The notes under the pieces: model-generated
Told to the model about the DNA's origin: nothing
What the model saw: the letters and a program-made list of their open reading frames with translations, nothing else
The model's database searches: none
Part shown: piece after piece, positions 30,701 through 41,575 of the stretch
Position numbering within the stretch: the first letter of the stretch is position 1
How the letters are laid out: the number at the start of each line of letters is the position of its first letter
NCBI GenBank assembly: GCA_963575645.1
Contig: OY754468.1
Span: 2,790,001-2,854,000 of the forward strand
DNA length: 64,000 bases
Origin: Xanthostigma xanthostigma
Lineage: Eukaryota; Arthropoda; Insecta; Raphidioptera; Raphidiidae
Reading direction: 5' to 3'
Translations under genes and position numbers: made by a program

Positions 30701-31141
30701 TAATTCCAAAGTAGAATTATTCAATGTATTTATAGTTGATGACCTTAGCTGTTTAGCGTCTATAATCTAGAATCTCCTTCTCGATTTATGGTCTCTTTCG
30801 AGATTATTATTAGAAATTATCTTTTAATGTGAGTGATTGTCTTTCAGGGAAACTTTTGGAAAGTTTAATCAATATTATTGCTCCTTGAATCAGTAACGAA
30901 GAATTTTGCTACAGTTCCAAAGTCATCCAAATTTTTCAGAGAGACACACATAAAGATGTAAGAAGGATCCAATCACGAAGGTGAATTAAACAATCCCAAA
31001 CAAAATTTCAATTCTTTAATTAAGCGTTTTCGGAATATATCCCATCATTATATAAATCCAAACTCATCTTCACAGCAAATCACGACTATGATAACACTTA
31101 CATGAAGTGATTTTTTGTCAGCCTACTCAAATTAATTAATA
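30701..31141. other. No gene recognised
   Basis: AT-rich sequence without shared repeats. Confidence 0.5.
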
Positions 31142-31216
31142 CTAGCGGTCAGTCCCGGTTTCACCCGGATGCGATAGACATAATTCTGCAAAATGTATTT
31201 CGTTTGCGGCCCGGCG

Positions 31217-32230
31217 GCATTTTCAGTAACAGCAGACACGCTAGATCATCGGCGGTGCTTCGGCTTTTTTCGGCTTTTCAGTAATGGGCGACAGACTACG
31301 CGGTTGTTTGACTAACACAGCAGACGCACTACGACTACCTGAGTAATCGGTCGTCGTATTTAATTGTTTATCAGCTGAAACGTGTTGGCTGATGTATAAA
31401 AATGGATTGCTTACCAGATAATTATAAGAAATTTGACGATAAATGTGTTGTAAGATCTAATTTAAAATCGGAACAACTGCAAAGCATAAACGCCTGGGTA
31501 TAAGAAAAGGAAAAATGATACGTGTGCAGCCAACAAGTGCAGCTAGAAGAAAATCGGCAATGGGTGGCAAAAAACATTCCTCAGCTGGTAGAAAATTGAA
31601 AAGCTTACTAAAAAAAAAGGCTAAAGCACCCCATTCTCTACAAGAATGTGTCAATATGAATATAGGCTTAGGTGAAAATAAGTTTAAAAAATGATCCTTT
31701 TTTACGTTGATTTGTTATTTTTCTAAGGTTATTTTTTAATAATTTATAAATCAATAAAACATAATATTAGTTATACATTAGGTTATGTATTTTTATTTTT
31801 TTGTTTTTAAATGTGTTTTATATATAAATTAATAACGAAAACAAAGTCATTATTTGCAAAGCTAAAACAAATAAAAAGTTTTTTTATTTTGTCTTTCGAT
31901 GTGGTATTGAATAAAATTTTTTTGTCGTAGTATTGCTGTTGTATTTTTGCACTTTTATATACATAATATAAGTACCTACTTTTTTAGTACAAAAATTGGT
32001 GTACATAATATTATGCACACAGGTACAAAAGCCATATCATTTTATCTATATATCCTTGTCAGTAACAAACTAAATAATATTATTCTGCTATTTTTTTAAA
32101 TCAGTCTCATTTACTTGAAAGTTAACTTAAGGTGAGAAACAGCAGACGTTCTAGACCTAGATCGTCTGCTGTTACTGTCGTCGCCGAACGCTATTCGAAA
32201 ACATAGCGCGTCTGCTGTTACTGAAAATGC
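31217..32230 (+). mobile_element. Mutator-like (MULE) deletion derivative, 9-bp TSD
   Basis: Inverted ends GCATTTTCAGTAACAGCAGA and TCTGCTGTTACTGAAAATGC. An exact 9-bp target duplication GGCCCGGCG occupies 31208-31216 and 32231-32239, the length typical of Mutator-like elements. A frameshifted C-terminal coding remnant lies inside. Confidence 0.85.
31402..31694 (+). pseudogene. C-terminal MULE (SWIM-type) protein remnant, frameshifted
   Basis: Frame one reads MDCLPDNYKKFDDKCVVR through LQSINAWV and stops at 31503. The sense continues in another frame as KGKMIRVQPTSAARRKSA, then AGRKLKSLLKKKAKAPHSL and NMNIG to a stop at 31694. The block VQPTS.ARR...S.GR....K...HSL..CV is characteristic of the tail after the MULE and SWIM domains of animal Mutator-like transposases (from memory). 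Two extra bases at the junction would explain the shift. The catalytic region is absent. Confidence 0.66.
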
Positions 32231-32526
32231 GGCCCGGCGTCTGAACTAATAGCTTTAAGCAAATTCTCCCAGATTTGCTTCTGAACTAATAGATTTGAGC
32301 AAATTCTACCAGATTTGCTTCTGAACTAATAGCTTTGAGCGAATTCTAACAGATGTCGCAACTTGGTACTAAAACGTTTCCTTTTTTTTGCTTCTGAACT
32401 AATAGCTTTGAGTAAAGTCTATCAGATGTCGTTACATGTTACTAAAACAGTTTTTTTTCTCAAAACACGGTAATTTTGAACAAAAAATTTATAAAAACTA
32501 TCCTATAGGAAATTTTATATATGTAG

Positions 32527-32797
32527 ATTGCTAATCGTCCTGACTATCACAGCCGAAACATTCATCCTTAAAATGTTTTAAATAATAGGTATCATATGAT
32601 AAAAAATGAAAAAAGTTTAACTTACGGAAAACGACAATTTGAGAAGAAAGTCCTTACCTGAAAATAAAAAAAACAGAAATCGTTAAAATAAAATTAATAG
32701 AACAAACAATTTACTGCTACAGAGGAAACGCCGTTGCATCTGTTTCCTCCATACTAGTACCGTGGTTGTATTTCTTTTTCCTTCCACTACTTCACAC
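32527..32797. other. No gene recognised
   Basis: Short unassigned stretch between the Helitron and a hAT MITE. Confidence 0.5.
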
Positions 32798-33131
32798 TAG
32801 AGCTGTAACAAACCGTATGTATTCGTTACTGAGTAACGGGTACATCATCTGAGTTGAAGTAACGAACCGTTACTACAAATTCATTTCGTTACTCGCATTG
32901 GTCGTATCCATATCAGTTTGATGCGGTTATACGTTATACGAACGAAGTCATATTGTATCACGTATGGCGTATGCGACGCCCCTCGATGCGATGGTACATG
33001 CTTGATTCTGTTAGTACACGATTGTATGTCGTATGAAAAGTAATGAGTAACGATACGAAAGTAACGGGTACTGGTTCTTTAAGTAACGAATACATACGGG
33101 TAAACAATTTCTCGTTACTTTTAAAGCTCTA
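32798..33131. mobile_element. hAT MITE 2 (TAGAGCT ends)
   Basis: Ends TAGAGCTGTAACAAACC and ACTTTTAAAGCTCTA. Flanks CTTCACAC (32790-32797) and CTTCAAAC (33132-33139) form an 8-bp duplication with one difference. Rich in GTAACGAATAC-type motifs; no protein. Confidence 0.83.
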
Positions 33132-33548
33132 CTTCAAACTGTCGATCGACCTACAGCGGCTATAAAAAAGTTTCGCTTGAAAAAGTAAAAAAAGATTCGC
33201 TGTTCTTTGTTTAATAACTTTCCTCTTGTATAAAGAATCCCGCAGGTACAGAAATAACGTTTCGTGAGAAAATCCGCGACAATTGTCTAAAAAACTTTTC
33301 CTGTAGGGATTTGCCTAGTTAACAGTGCTTTTTTTTACTGGAACCATGACCCGACAAACAAAACGTGTTCACATACTAATCTGACAACGAGTTCATATCA
33401 AATTCCTGACACGTATCTTAGTCAAACAGAAGAAACTGTTTACAGAACTAGTAACAAGATCTCCTTTTATGGTCGCTGAAAACTTTAACAAAGTTAAAAC
33501 AAAAAAAAAACACACTTTCACCCATTGACATTGAGAATTGATCAGCCG
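33132..33548. other. No gene recognised
   Basis: AT-rich stretch without shared repeats. Confidence 0.5.
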
Positions 33549-33790
33549 TTTTGACGTGATAACGTCTTATAAATTGATGAAACACCGGCTGCATGCACGA
33601 AAAAGTGTAACTTCCGAAATGTGTCACGTTCCGCCTGACCCTATGCGTGCAAGCGAGAGCGCAGCATAAGCCCAAGTTTGACAGCTACTAAAATTTAGGT
33701 TATGTATTATTAAATATGATATTCGAGCGGAATACGTTATCACGTAAAACTATCGTCCGTAAACCGACTTTACAGACAACCAATTTTTTT
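33549..33790 (+). repeat. Family A repeat, copy 5, compact form
   Basis: Compact copy of about 240 bp, from TTTTGACGTGATAACGTC to ACAGACAACCAATTTTTT. It carries GTGCAAGCGAGAGCGCAGC and TTGACAGCTACTAAAATTTA. Confidence 0.83.
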
Positions 33791-33800
33791 TTATTATCGA

Positions 33801-34671
33801 CTAGCGGCCCGGTTCGGCTTCGCCCGAATTTGCGGATTGTTACCATTTCATTTTAACGCGATAATATATAGCCTATGTCCATCCTGAAGAACCATTTTAA
33901 ATATTGATGAAACATTTTTGAAATCGGATGTCTAGTTTCGGAGATTACCACCTACATCCAAATTTACAAACTTTACGTCTTTAGAATATTAGTATAGATA
34001 ATGTTTAAAAGCGTGGGACACTCGATGAATTAAATGAATTATAGCAGAGCCGGCAGATGTCGCTATTTGGTACTAAATCGGATGTGTAGTTTCGGAGATT
34101 ACGTCTCCTACATCCAAATTTACGAACTTTACGTCTTTAGAATATTAGCATAGATAACGTTTAAAAGCGTGGGACACTCGATGAATTAAATGAACTATAG
34201 CAGACCCGGCAGATGTCGCTATTTGGTACTAAATCGGATGTGTAGTTTCGGAGATTACCTCCTACATCCAAATTTACAAGCTTTACGTCTTTATAATATT
34301 AGTATAGATAAAGTTTAAAAGCGTGGGACACTCGATGAATTAAATAAACTATAGCAGACTCGGCAGATGTCGCTATTTGGTACTAACCGGATGTGTAGTT
34401 TCGGAGATTACCTCCTACATCCAAATTCACAAGCTTAACGTCTTTATAATATTAGTATAAAGTTTAAAAGCGTGGGACACTCGATGAATTAAATTAACTA
34501 TAGCAGACCCGGAAGATGGCGCTATTTGGTACTTAAACAGTTTTTTTTTTAGAAAATACCGTAATTTTGTACAATATATTTAATAAAAACTATCGTATTG
34601 CGTACGTTGCACCAAGCAAGACACATTTACAAAATTTCATTAAAATCTGTTCAGTGGTTTATTTATATAGA
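33801..34671 (-). mobile_element. Helitron with internal tandem array
   Basis: Reversed 3' end A|CTAGCGGCCCGGTTCGGC and reversed 5' end GTTTATTTATATAGA|T. Four units of about 155 bp (listed separately) fill most of it. Simple, single-unit members are at 39359 and 41337. Confidence 0.83.
33918..34545. repeat. Tandem array, about four units of 153-156 bp
   Basis: TAGTTTCGGAGATTAC occurs at 33933, 34087, 34243 and 34396 (steps 154, 156, 153). Each unit contains AAAAGCGTGGGACACTCGAT and CAGATGTCGCTATTTGG. Confidence 0.9.
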
Positions 34672-34674
34672 TAA

Positions 34675-35092
34675 GTGACCGAGCGGGCTGGCGTAGTTAT
34701 GAGCACTAGACTCGCATTCGGAACGTACCGGGTTCGAATCCCGGCGGGCGCAGATGTGGCTGGGACATTTTCCAGCTGCCTCTCGCCGAGAAACGGTAAT
34801 TCCTGTACCGGCCATCTTGTTGAGGTTTTTCATGGTTTCCTCTCAATAATTGCAGATAAATATCGAGATGGTTCCTTATTCAAGGCCATGGCCGATTACC
34901 TGCCAAACTCCTGTACTCAAAATTTGCCTACCCTATCCGCATGTCTAAAAATTCCTTCACTCGCCCATTGCTATTAATTAAGTGAAAGTTTAAAAATGTA
35001 GAAAGTAACGGGAAGTGTCATATATGGAAAATAGTAATGGTGCGAATGGCATCTGTTATGACGTTAAACACATTATTATTATTACTTTTTTT
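34675..35092 (+). mobile_element. tRNA-derived SINE with ATT tail, copy 2
   Basis: Head GACCGAGCGGGCTGGCGTAG with box B GGGTTCGAATCCC at 34730-34742, then the shared body and tail GTTAAACACATTATTATT. It inserted within a few bases of the preceding Helitron's 5' end. Confidence 0.85.
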
Positions 35093-36186
35093 TCGGTGCT
35101 AATCCAGATTGCATATTGCTGCCACTATGTAATGAAAAGGCAGCTACTACTCTCTATCTCTTTTAATCCGGTGCTACGATTTCGGGACTTGTCTATTCTC
35201 TACGTCAATTGCTATAGCTATATTACAGTACACATCCAATCATTTTACTTTTATGTACCTATAGAGATCGAACGCAAAGCAATAGTTGAATTTTATTTGT
35301 GTTTTTTATAACAAACAATTTTGCTGACTTGATCTATTGTCAATTTTATTCCATGTACTTAGAGTATGAAAAAAAACTGACAACTTCACAGCTGTAAAAA
35401 ATTTTATTAAAAAAAAAAACTTTTTCATTTCCGGTTTCTGCTTACATGAAGCAATCATCAGACAATTTGTTCAATCTACCCCCTTTCCTAAATTTTTATT
35501 ACATCATATTTTTGATCCTAGGATAGAATGTTTGACTTTGCCCCAAATTAAATTGTCTTCTCTTGGAACGTTACATATCAAATTTAAAAAAAAGTTTTGT
35601 TTCGGCTTCCTATGATTGTTGTGTTTCGAGACGGACCGTTTTCTGGCGCACGCGAGATGGCACTGTTATCACTACCTGGGAAAACTTCGGTTCTTTCCAC
35701 ATGTTTTTGCCATAGTTACCAAAGTTGTTTAACTTCACAGACACTACACACATCTAAGCTATGAACGTGTGTGCGTTACCCAGTAGCTGACGCCATATGC
35801 GACAGATTTCGGTCCACCTCCTACGCGCGAGCTGGTTCTCCTGCGGTTATGACTTCCTGGTTCCGGCTTAATTTCGGAATATCAGATGGTTTAACGTCAA
35901 CAAGTTTCAATGTTATTAAAAAGTGTCCTGTAGCCATACGGAAGGGGGACCCCAGAAAAGCCCCAAAAAAATAAAAAAAAATCGCATTATATTAAAAAAA
36001 ACTGTACGCCTGTTGACAACTTTTTGGGAGCCTGTCCAAAAATGGTTAATTGCGAATCTTGCATCGAGTGGCTCAAATCAATATGCGTTTAAAATAATTC
36101 ACGATCGTTGCCAACGTTGCGAACGAAATTTATTTATTAACGTAGATGTACAATAAAAACGTAAAATAAAATATGATTCAAATCTC
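35093..36186. other. Unassigned, no confident gene
   Basis: Frames of 67-98 residues occur. The 77-residue one at 35923-36156 ends NQYAFKIIHDRCQRCERNLF but has no recognised domain. A LINE-type remnant is possible for 35630-36150. Confidence 0.35.
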
Positions 36187-36664
36187 TTTTATTCAACTCA
36201 TGCGCGTTATTCATGTTTTATCATGCCTAAAAACCGAACCCTAAATAGCCATTTACCGACTGGTGACAATTACTTGTCATAACTCAATGAAGATTCCTAC
36301 TAGCTCGGCCATTGTGGAGTAATGAAAATAAACGTAACTATTTTCTAAGTCGTAACGAAATAGTAGGTAACAACAATTCCGTTGTTACCCATTGAGGCTA
36401 AAATTGAGAGGCCGAATGTTTTCGACATGGAGTTTATTCATAACCGGCTAACCTCAAACCAAAACATTGAATCGTGCTGTTTGGTGCTGTTAGTATTGAC
36501 AGTTTTTTTATAAAGAAATAAATAGATATTTACAACATCTCATTGTAATTAAAACATGAATAACGCGCAATTGTTGAATAAAATTATGGGCGCAACTTGT
36601 AGGCTAAGTCATGACCTGTCAGCGCGATGAATGACTTAGACTACTAGTTACGCCAATAACTATT
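36187..36664 (+). repeat. TIR repeat with hairpin flank, copy 2
   Basis: Opposite orientation to 12419-12897. The hairpin flank (36590-36664) here contains 17 extra bases (CCTGTCAGCGCGATGAA-type) at its turn. Confidence 0.7.
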
Positions 36665-36689
36665 TTTAAATCTATATTTGAAAATTAAA

Positions 36690-36860
36690 CTCAAACATTT
36701 TTAACTTCACACTAATTATGAAATCATTTTTTATATTTTTTTTAGCTCAAGTATTATTCAGAGGAAAATCCTAATCCAAATCGAAACGTCAATTGTGCTA
36801 TTAATTATTTTTTTTAATAAATTGCCTGAAAAATAGGTCGAAAATTTGATTTATCTCTTT
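36690..36860 (+). repeat. Diverged PLE-like fragment
   Basis: CCAAATCGAAACGTCAATTG and CTGAAAAATAGGTCGAAAAT align with the unit at 24520-24622. The hammerhead core is lost. Confidence 0.5.
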
Positions 36861-37325
36861 TTTTAAATGCAGTGCGAGAGAAAGTCTCTGAAAAAAATGC
36901 CTAATCAAAATGACAATGATTTTGGTAGATCGATAAAATAGAAAAAAAATAGCTTTTTTTATTGTAACTTTTACTGTTTAAATATATTCCAATCCCGAGC
37001 GCAGTATTTCGTTTTGCCAAAAAATATCCTTTCAAACAGTCTGCAATAGTATTCCCCTACTTGCTTTAGTTTAATTGAAAACCGGAACTTCGAATAATAA
37101 ACCCATAAATCCGGGAAATGTTTTCTGCAATGGTAATGTTTTTTAACAAAGGTTAAAGATCTCAAACATAAAAATAAAACAAAGAAGGAAGCTAATTTAT
37201 CGGCTGGCAAATAAAAGTGTTTCGAAAACGAAACTTATTTAAAATTACAAAAACTTCATAACATTACCATAAACCCTCGTATAGTACAGTAGTTTGGTTT
37301 CTTTAAGCAGAAAGCACAAACTACA
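36861..37325. other. No gene recognised
   Basis: A 79-residue minus-strand frame (36971-37210) has no recognisable domain. Confidence 0.45.
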
Positions 37326-37833
37326 TACAATGTACACTCCATTTAACGTCACTTTAACGATAAACTCCTTAAAACGTCGAAATTACTTAACTCTAGTTGG
37401 TTTACCTTGTTGCTCATATACAATGATACACTCTAAATAACGACACACCCACTCTAAATAACGACAACAATACGTCATCATTAAGCAATAAACAGTACTC
37501 GATTGTTATTTTGTTGCTTTGTTGTCGGCATCATGCGTACCGAAGATTCTAAGAAATTCGTTCTTTTGTTTGTTGGGATTATCTTTCATATGTTTAGCTC
37601 AGTTGCTTATCGATAAGTTATCATATTCTTAGTTGCCCACAAACTTGCAAACTGTGAACATGGCGAGTAAAAGAAAATCTTTGTGTATTGACGAAATTTA
37701 TTAATACGCGTAATAGAGGCGGGAGAAAAGGTAAGTGATAGTAAAAAAATATCTTCTCTTCGTTTAACGACAACTCTCAATAACGCCACAAAGTGCACAG
37801 TCCCTTGAGTGTCGCTATATAGAGTTTACACTT
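37326..37833 (+). mobile_element. pogo-like deletion derivative
   Basis: Left end TACAATGTACACTCCATTTA and right end ATATAGAGTTTACACTTTA are inverted. The first codons of a transposase survive inside. The partner at 14099 lacks the right end. Confidence 0.78.
37660..37739 (+). pseudogene. pogo-type transposase N-terminal remnant
   Basis: The start reads MASKRKSLCIDE; after a frame change the sense continues LIRVIEAGEKVSD. This is the first helix region of the CENP-B-like N-terminal helix-turn-helix in pogo/Tigger/jerky proteins (MASKRK.L...K...I...E.G.K...I). Only about 27 codons remain. Confidence 0.66.
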
Positions 37834-37975
37834 TATTTGCAATTTCTTATTTTTGAAAAATAAATTTGATACTTTTGCCAGTTCAGAACTTGGGAATTGG
37901 GGGCTTGTAATAAATGAGTCTTTGAAACGAAATATAATACAAAGGCATCGCCACACGCTTGGTAATTCTTAAGAC

Positions 37976-38312
37976 CAGAGTATAATACGCGCCACGAATC
38001 TAAAAGGCTCGGAAGTTAGATGCGAATGCGGGCTTGCGCCTGTACAGTCTGTTGAAAAACTACAAAATTGCAACTCAACAAAACTAACATAGCAATAAGA
38101 ACTTGACAATAGCGTACTCAACTGTACTTTAAAGCAGGAAAGCGACAAGTGACAAAGGCAACGCGTGATCACGGCCAATCACCGACGAGCGCACGTTTCG
38201 TGCAGTTAGCTGGGAGGTGGTGGGAGTATCAACGGCTCTAAAATGTGCCTTTGCGACGCTGTCTGTGACTAACTTCCGAACCTTTTAGATCCGTGCCGCG
38301 TACTATACATAA
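37976..38312. mobile_element. Family C TIR MITE, copy 2
   Basis: GTATAATACGCGCCACGAAT start and CCGTGCCGCGTACTATAC end, with the same body as 28181-28503. A 69-residue frame on the minus strand recurs in copy 3 with changes and is not a gene. Confidence 0.85.
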
Positions 38313-38705
38313 AAAAATAAAAATAAGAAGTACCGAGTTATATCGGGGTTGCCAGTATTTATTTTTTTATTAACAAGAAACTTAAATAGTTAAGAACTGT
38401 AATTAGGAAACATCAACACTAACATTTTTCAGTTTTTTATACTATTTTAACACGTCTAATTAAATAAACTTATTAAAGCACTAAAGTTCCGTAATATTAC
38501 GAAGCATGTTTCTGCATTCAAAAAAGCAAACAGCAAAAAGCAAATATTTATCTCGAATAACATTTCACTTCGTTTTGTGCAACACCTTTTTTTTTGCTTT
38601 TAATAATGAGATTTTTAAACTTTTTTCTCATAATTTAGTGCAGATATTTAAAAACCATCATTTTCGAGCTAATTTTAAGCTCTGTACAAGACTGATAATA
38701 CTAGC
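38313..38705. other. No gene recognised
   Basis: AT-rich; a 67-residue frame at 38506 is low-complexity. Confidence 0.5.
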
Positions 38706-38921
38706 GTAGTATTATATCTACAGTTTGCTTTTGTGAATTTATTTATGTGCTGCTTATTAACCTTTTGTGAAGTATGTTGTAGGGCATTAAAGTTAGTGTG
38801 GAATTGGGTTAGGATAAAACATTATAGTTTTGTGAAACTTTTTTTTTAACGTTTACACTAACGCCATCGGTCGGATTTTTGGGTGAACGTCAAAATATTC
38901 AACAAAAAGAGCAAGGAGTAT
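38706..38921. repeat. Short TIR repeat, copy 2, with extra block
   Basis: Same ends and CGGTCGGATTTTTGGGTGAA block as 6088-6206. About 95 bases (near 38773-38868) are extra and have weakly inverted ends. Confidence 0.62.
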
Positions 38922-39358
38922 AGTGCAGTGTAATTCTTTAACTAACTTTTCTACCTGGTAATTTGCTCGGTGAATTGAAAGTAAATTTTATTCCAACGAA
39001 TAAATTTGTTCCAAGATTGGTAACTTCTAGTTTTAATAGCGTTCGGTGTTTTCTCAAAAACTAAAACTATAAAAATAAAAGCAATTCACGCAATTTTACG
39101 CTCGCATGATAGGAAAACAATATTAAAGAAAGAAGTACCTAAATAATATGATAACAGGGTAAATGTAGCAGTCAATAAAGACTGGCGACGGCTAAACAAA
39201 CCGTATCAGAGCATCGTTTATTGCACATAGATATGAGGGATTTCGATCATTTGTTTTTTACGATGGGGAGGGGGTTAGATGCACTGTGCAGCAGAAAGTT
39301 CGGACGTCAGGTCCGTTTTTTTTATCTATCGGTTATTTTTTTACGATATTTTACACTA
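38922..39358. other. No gene recognised
   Basis: Unassigned stretch before a Helitron pair. Confidence 0.5.
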
Positions 39359-39586
39359 CTAGCGGTCCGGTTCGGCTTCGCCCGATTTTGTAGATTTTTT
39401 CGTCGACTTGCGTTGCAAAATTGGTCTCCACGAAAAGCGCTTTTATTTTAACGCGATAATATATAGCCTGTATCCATCGTGAAGGTCCATTCTAAATATT
39501 GGTGAAAAAAAATTTGAAATCGGATGAGTAGTTTCGGAGATTGTCTCCTACATCCAAACTTTACCTCTTTATAATATTATAGCGGT
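39359..39586 (-). mobile_element. Short Helitron, array-lineage single unit
   Basis: A|CTAGCGGTCCGGTTCGGC reversed 3' end, ACGCGATAATATATAGCC and TAGTTTCGGAGATTG body, ending TTTATAATATTATA. It has one unit of what is an array at 33918-34545. Confidence 0.75.
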
Positions 39587-39722
39587 CCGTCCCGTTCAAC
39601 CGGGTGCGATAGATATAATTCTTAATAAATGTATTTCGTTTGTGACCCGGCGTCTGAATTAAATTTGAGCAAATTGCAAGTTCTAACAGATGTCGATTTG
39701 TTTGTTTGCTTCTGAACTATTA
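39587..39722 (-). mobile_element. Helitron fragment, lineage of 31142 and 58798
   Basis: TAGCGGTCCGTCCCGTTCAA and GTGACCCGGCGTCTGAATT. The fragment stops after TTGCTTCTGAACTATTAG. Confidence 0.6.
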
Positions 39723-40027
39723 GTTTAGACTCAGAGTATAAGTGAGACAGACGTATATATCTTTGCTAGCAATATAGAGGGTATTAAATATATGAGTTCA
39801 ATAGCATAACTAAAAACGAGACCGTCAGGAATGGAGAAAACGCTAGCGGCGTACTGATTGGTTGGCGGGTAGTGTAGGTACAAATGTGTTGGAGGGAGAA
39901 ACTCGATCGACAATATTCCTATACCGCATCTTTTTCATTGAAATAGAAAATCAGTTTCTTTAGCCCAGATTATGGAGGGTAGAGGGGAAGGAGAACAATC
40001 TCTGTGTCAATAATTACTTTTTGATAC
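39723..40027. other. No gene recognised
   Basis: Unassigned DNA directly before the second LTR. Confidence 0.5.
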
Positions 40028-40624
40028 TGTTGCGTGCCCCCTGTTGGGACGACTATGGATTCTGTAGAATCTACTAGCAACAGCAACAATGGAAAACAGG
40101 TAAAAAAACCCGACCTGCAGAGAATCGCTTGGAGAAACCAATACAAGTAAAGGAAATGATCTCGATGCTTCCAGAACCTTCGATAAGTGGGGGACGAAGC
40201 TATAAAATGCGAGCGGAGTGGTTGGGCAGTTAGTCAGTTATTCGTGTTGTTCATGTGTTGATGCAAGTACTCTGGCATTACGACACAAATTATGCAGTGA
40301 TACTGTGAAGATAAATGAACTTTAGTAGGTGTAATTATATAAATCTGGTTTTACATAAACGGCTTATAGTTAATAGACAAGTGTGCTGATAAACTGTGTT
40401 GTGTTCCTGTGTTGTAAATATTTGGTGTACATAATTTAGTGACTCTATATTCTCTGTTACTTAGTCTTTTATGTTATTATTTAGAACTGTAGTTATTTTA
40501 TTTCTGTTAACGTTATTATTGCTGTTAAATTAAAGAAGTACACTTTCGTTTGTGTGTTTAACTGTTTTGTTAAACATTTATTATTGTAAATAAATAATTT
40601 CCACCACGGACTACAACAGTTAAA
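40028..40624 (+). mobile_element. Solo LTR, diverged copy 2
   Basis: Begins TGTTGCGTGCCCC and aligns with 6542-7174 from the TATA region onward (TTCGTGTTGTTCATGTGTTG, GTTACTTAGTCTTTTATG, GTAAATAAATAAT). Upstream of the TATA box the two LTRs differ greatly, except for the heat-shock-type site. The right end is uncertain. Confidence 0.72.
40169..40240 (+). promoter_or_regulatory. LTR promoter: heat-shock-type element, TATA box, initiator
   Basis: TTCCAGAACCTTC at 40169-40181 is a perfect TTC-nn-GAA-nn-TTC element, 19 bases before TATAAAATGC (40201). TCAGTT follows at about 40234. Confidence 0.68.
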
Positions 40625-40931
40625 CCGCGAGTATGGTCACTAATTAATATTTGCAGTACGGTCCTGCAATAGTCGACGTCAGTTTCAATAACAGGGCTCA
40701 CTGCGCATACTCCACTGACAGTTTTCTATTTTCATTCCCTTCATAAGTTGGTCTTCTTTAAGGATATTTCATATATATCGCCTGAATGCGTAAATATTCA
40801 ATGTCAATACAAGGTGATGGATATTTCCAAACTAGTAAAATAACATAGGTAACTGGTTTTCTGGGAATACTCTCTTGAATATTTTAAAGTCAAAAAGTAA
40901 ATTCTGTAAGATTTTTTTTCAGAACAAACAT
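40625..40931. other. No gene recognised
   Basis: Unassigned stretch. Confidence 0.5.
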
Positions 40932-41265
40932 ACGTATAATACGCGCCACGAATCTAAAAGGCTCGGAAGTTAGATGCGAATGCGGGTTTGCGCTTGTACA
41001 GTCTTTTGGAAAACTACAAACTCGCAACTCAGCAAAACTAAAATAACAATAACAACTTGACAATAGCGTACTCGACTGTACTTTAAAGCAGGAAAGCGAC
41101 AAGTGACAAAGGCAACGAGCGATCACGGCCAATCACCGACGAGCGCACGTTCCGTGCAGGTAGCTGGGAGGTGGTGGAAGTATCAACGGCTCTAAAATGT
41201 GTCTTTGCGACGCTGTTTGTGACTAACTTCCGAACCTTTTAGATCCGTGGCGCATACTATACTTC
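40932..41265. mobile_element. Family C TIR MITE, copy 3
   Basis: GTATAATACGCGCCACGAAT start and CCGTGGCGCATACTATAC end. Same length class as the other copies. Confidence 0.85.
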
Positions 41266-41336
41266 ATGCGCCAAGGTTACCGTAAATCATGCGAAACCAT
41301 ATTATGTAACCATACAAACTAAAACCAAACATCATA

Positions 41337-41575
41337 CAGCGGTCTGGCCCGGCTTCGCCCGAATTTGTAAATTACCACTTACGTTGCAAAAGTGGTCTTC
41401 ACGTGAAAGCGATTTTATTTTATCGCGATAATATATAGCCTATGTCCATCCTGTAGGTTTGTTTTAAATATTGGTGAATTTTTTTTTAAATCGGATGAGT
41501 AGTTTCGGAGATTACCTTCTACATGCAAACTTACAAACTTTACCTCTTTATAATATTAGTACAGATAATATGTCA
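41337..41575 (-). mobile_element. Short Helitron, array-lineage single unit
   Basis: CAGCGGTCTGGCCCGGCTTC (worn CTAG) to TAATATTAGTACAGA|T. Body as at 39359-39586. Confidence 0.75.

Larger units (their letters stand above)
31142..32526 (-). mobile_element. Helitron split by a Mutator-like element
   Basis: Reversed 3' end A|CTAGCGGTCAGTCCCGG and reversed 5' end AAATTTTATATATGTAGA|T. The body has GCTTCTGAACTAATAGCTTT repeated four times. Family members lie at 39587 and 58798. The insert at 31217-32230 interrupts it at GGCCCGGCG. Confidence 0.75.

Noticed and set aside
35923-36156. 77-residue plus-strand frame as a host gene or exon
   Set aside because: It starts in low-complexity lysine codons, lacks splice-consistent neighbours I could defend, and has no recognised domain.
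36755-36800. ATCGAAACGTCAATTG as a hammerhead core
   Set aside because: The upstream CTGANGA and stem II are not present, so only PLE-like sequence similarity remains.
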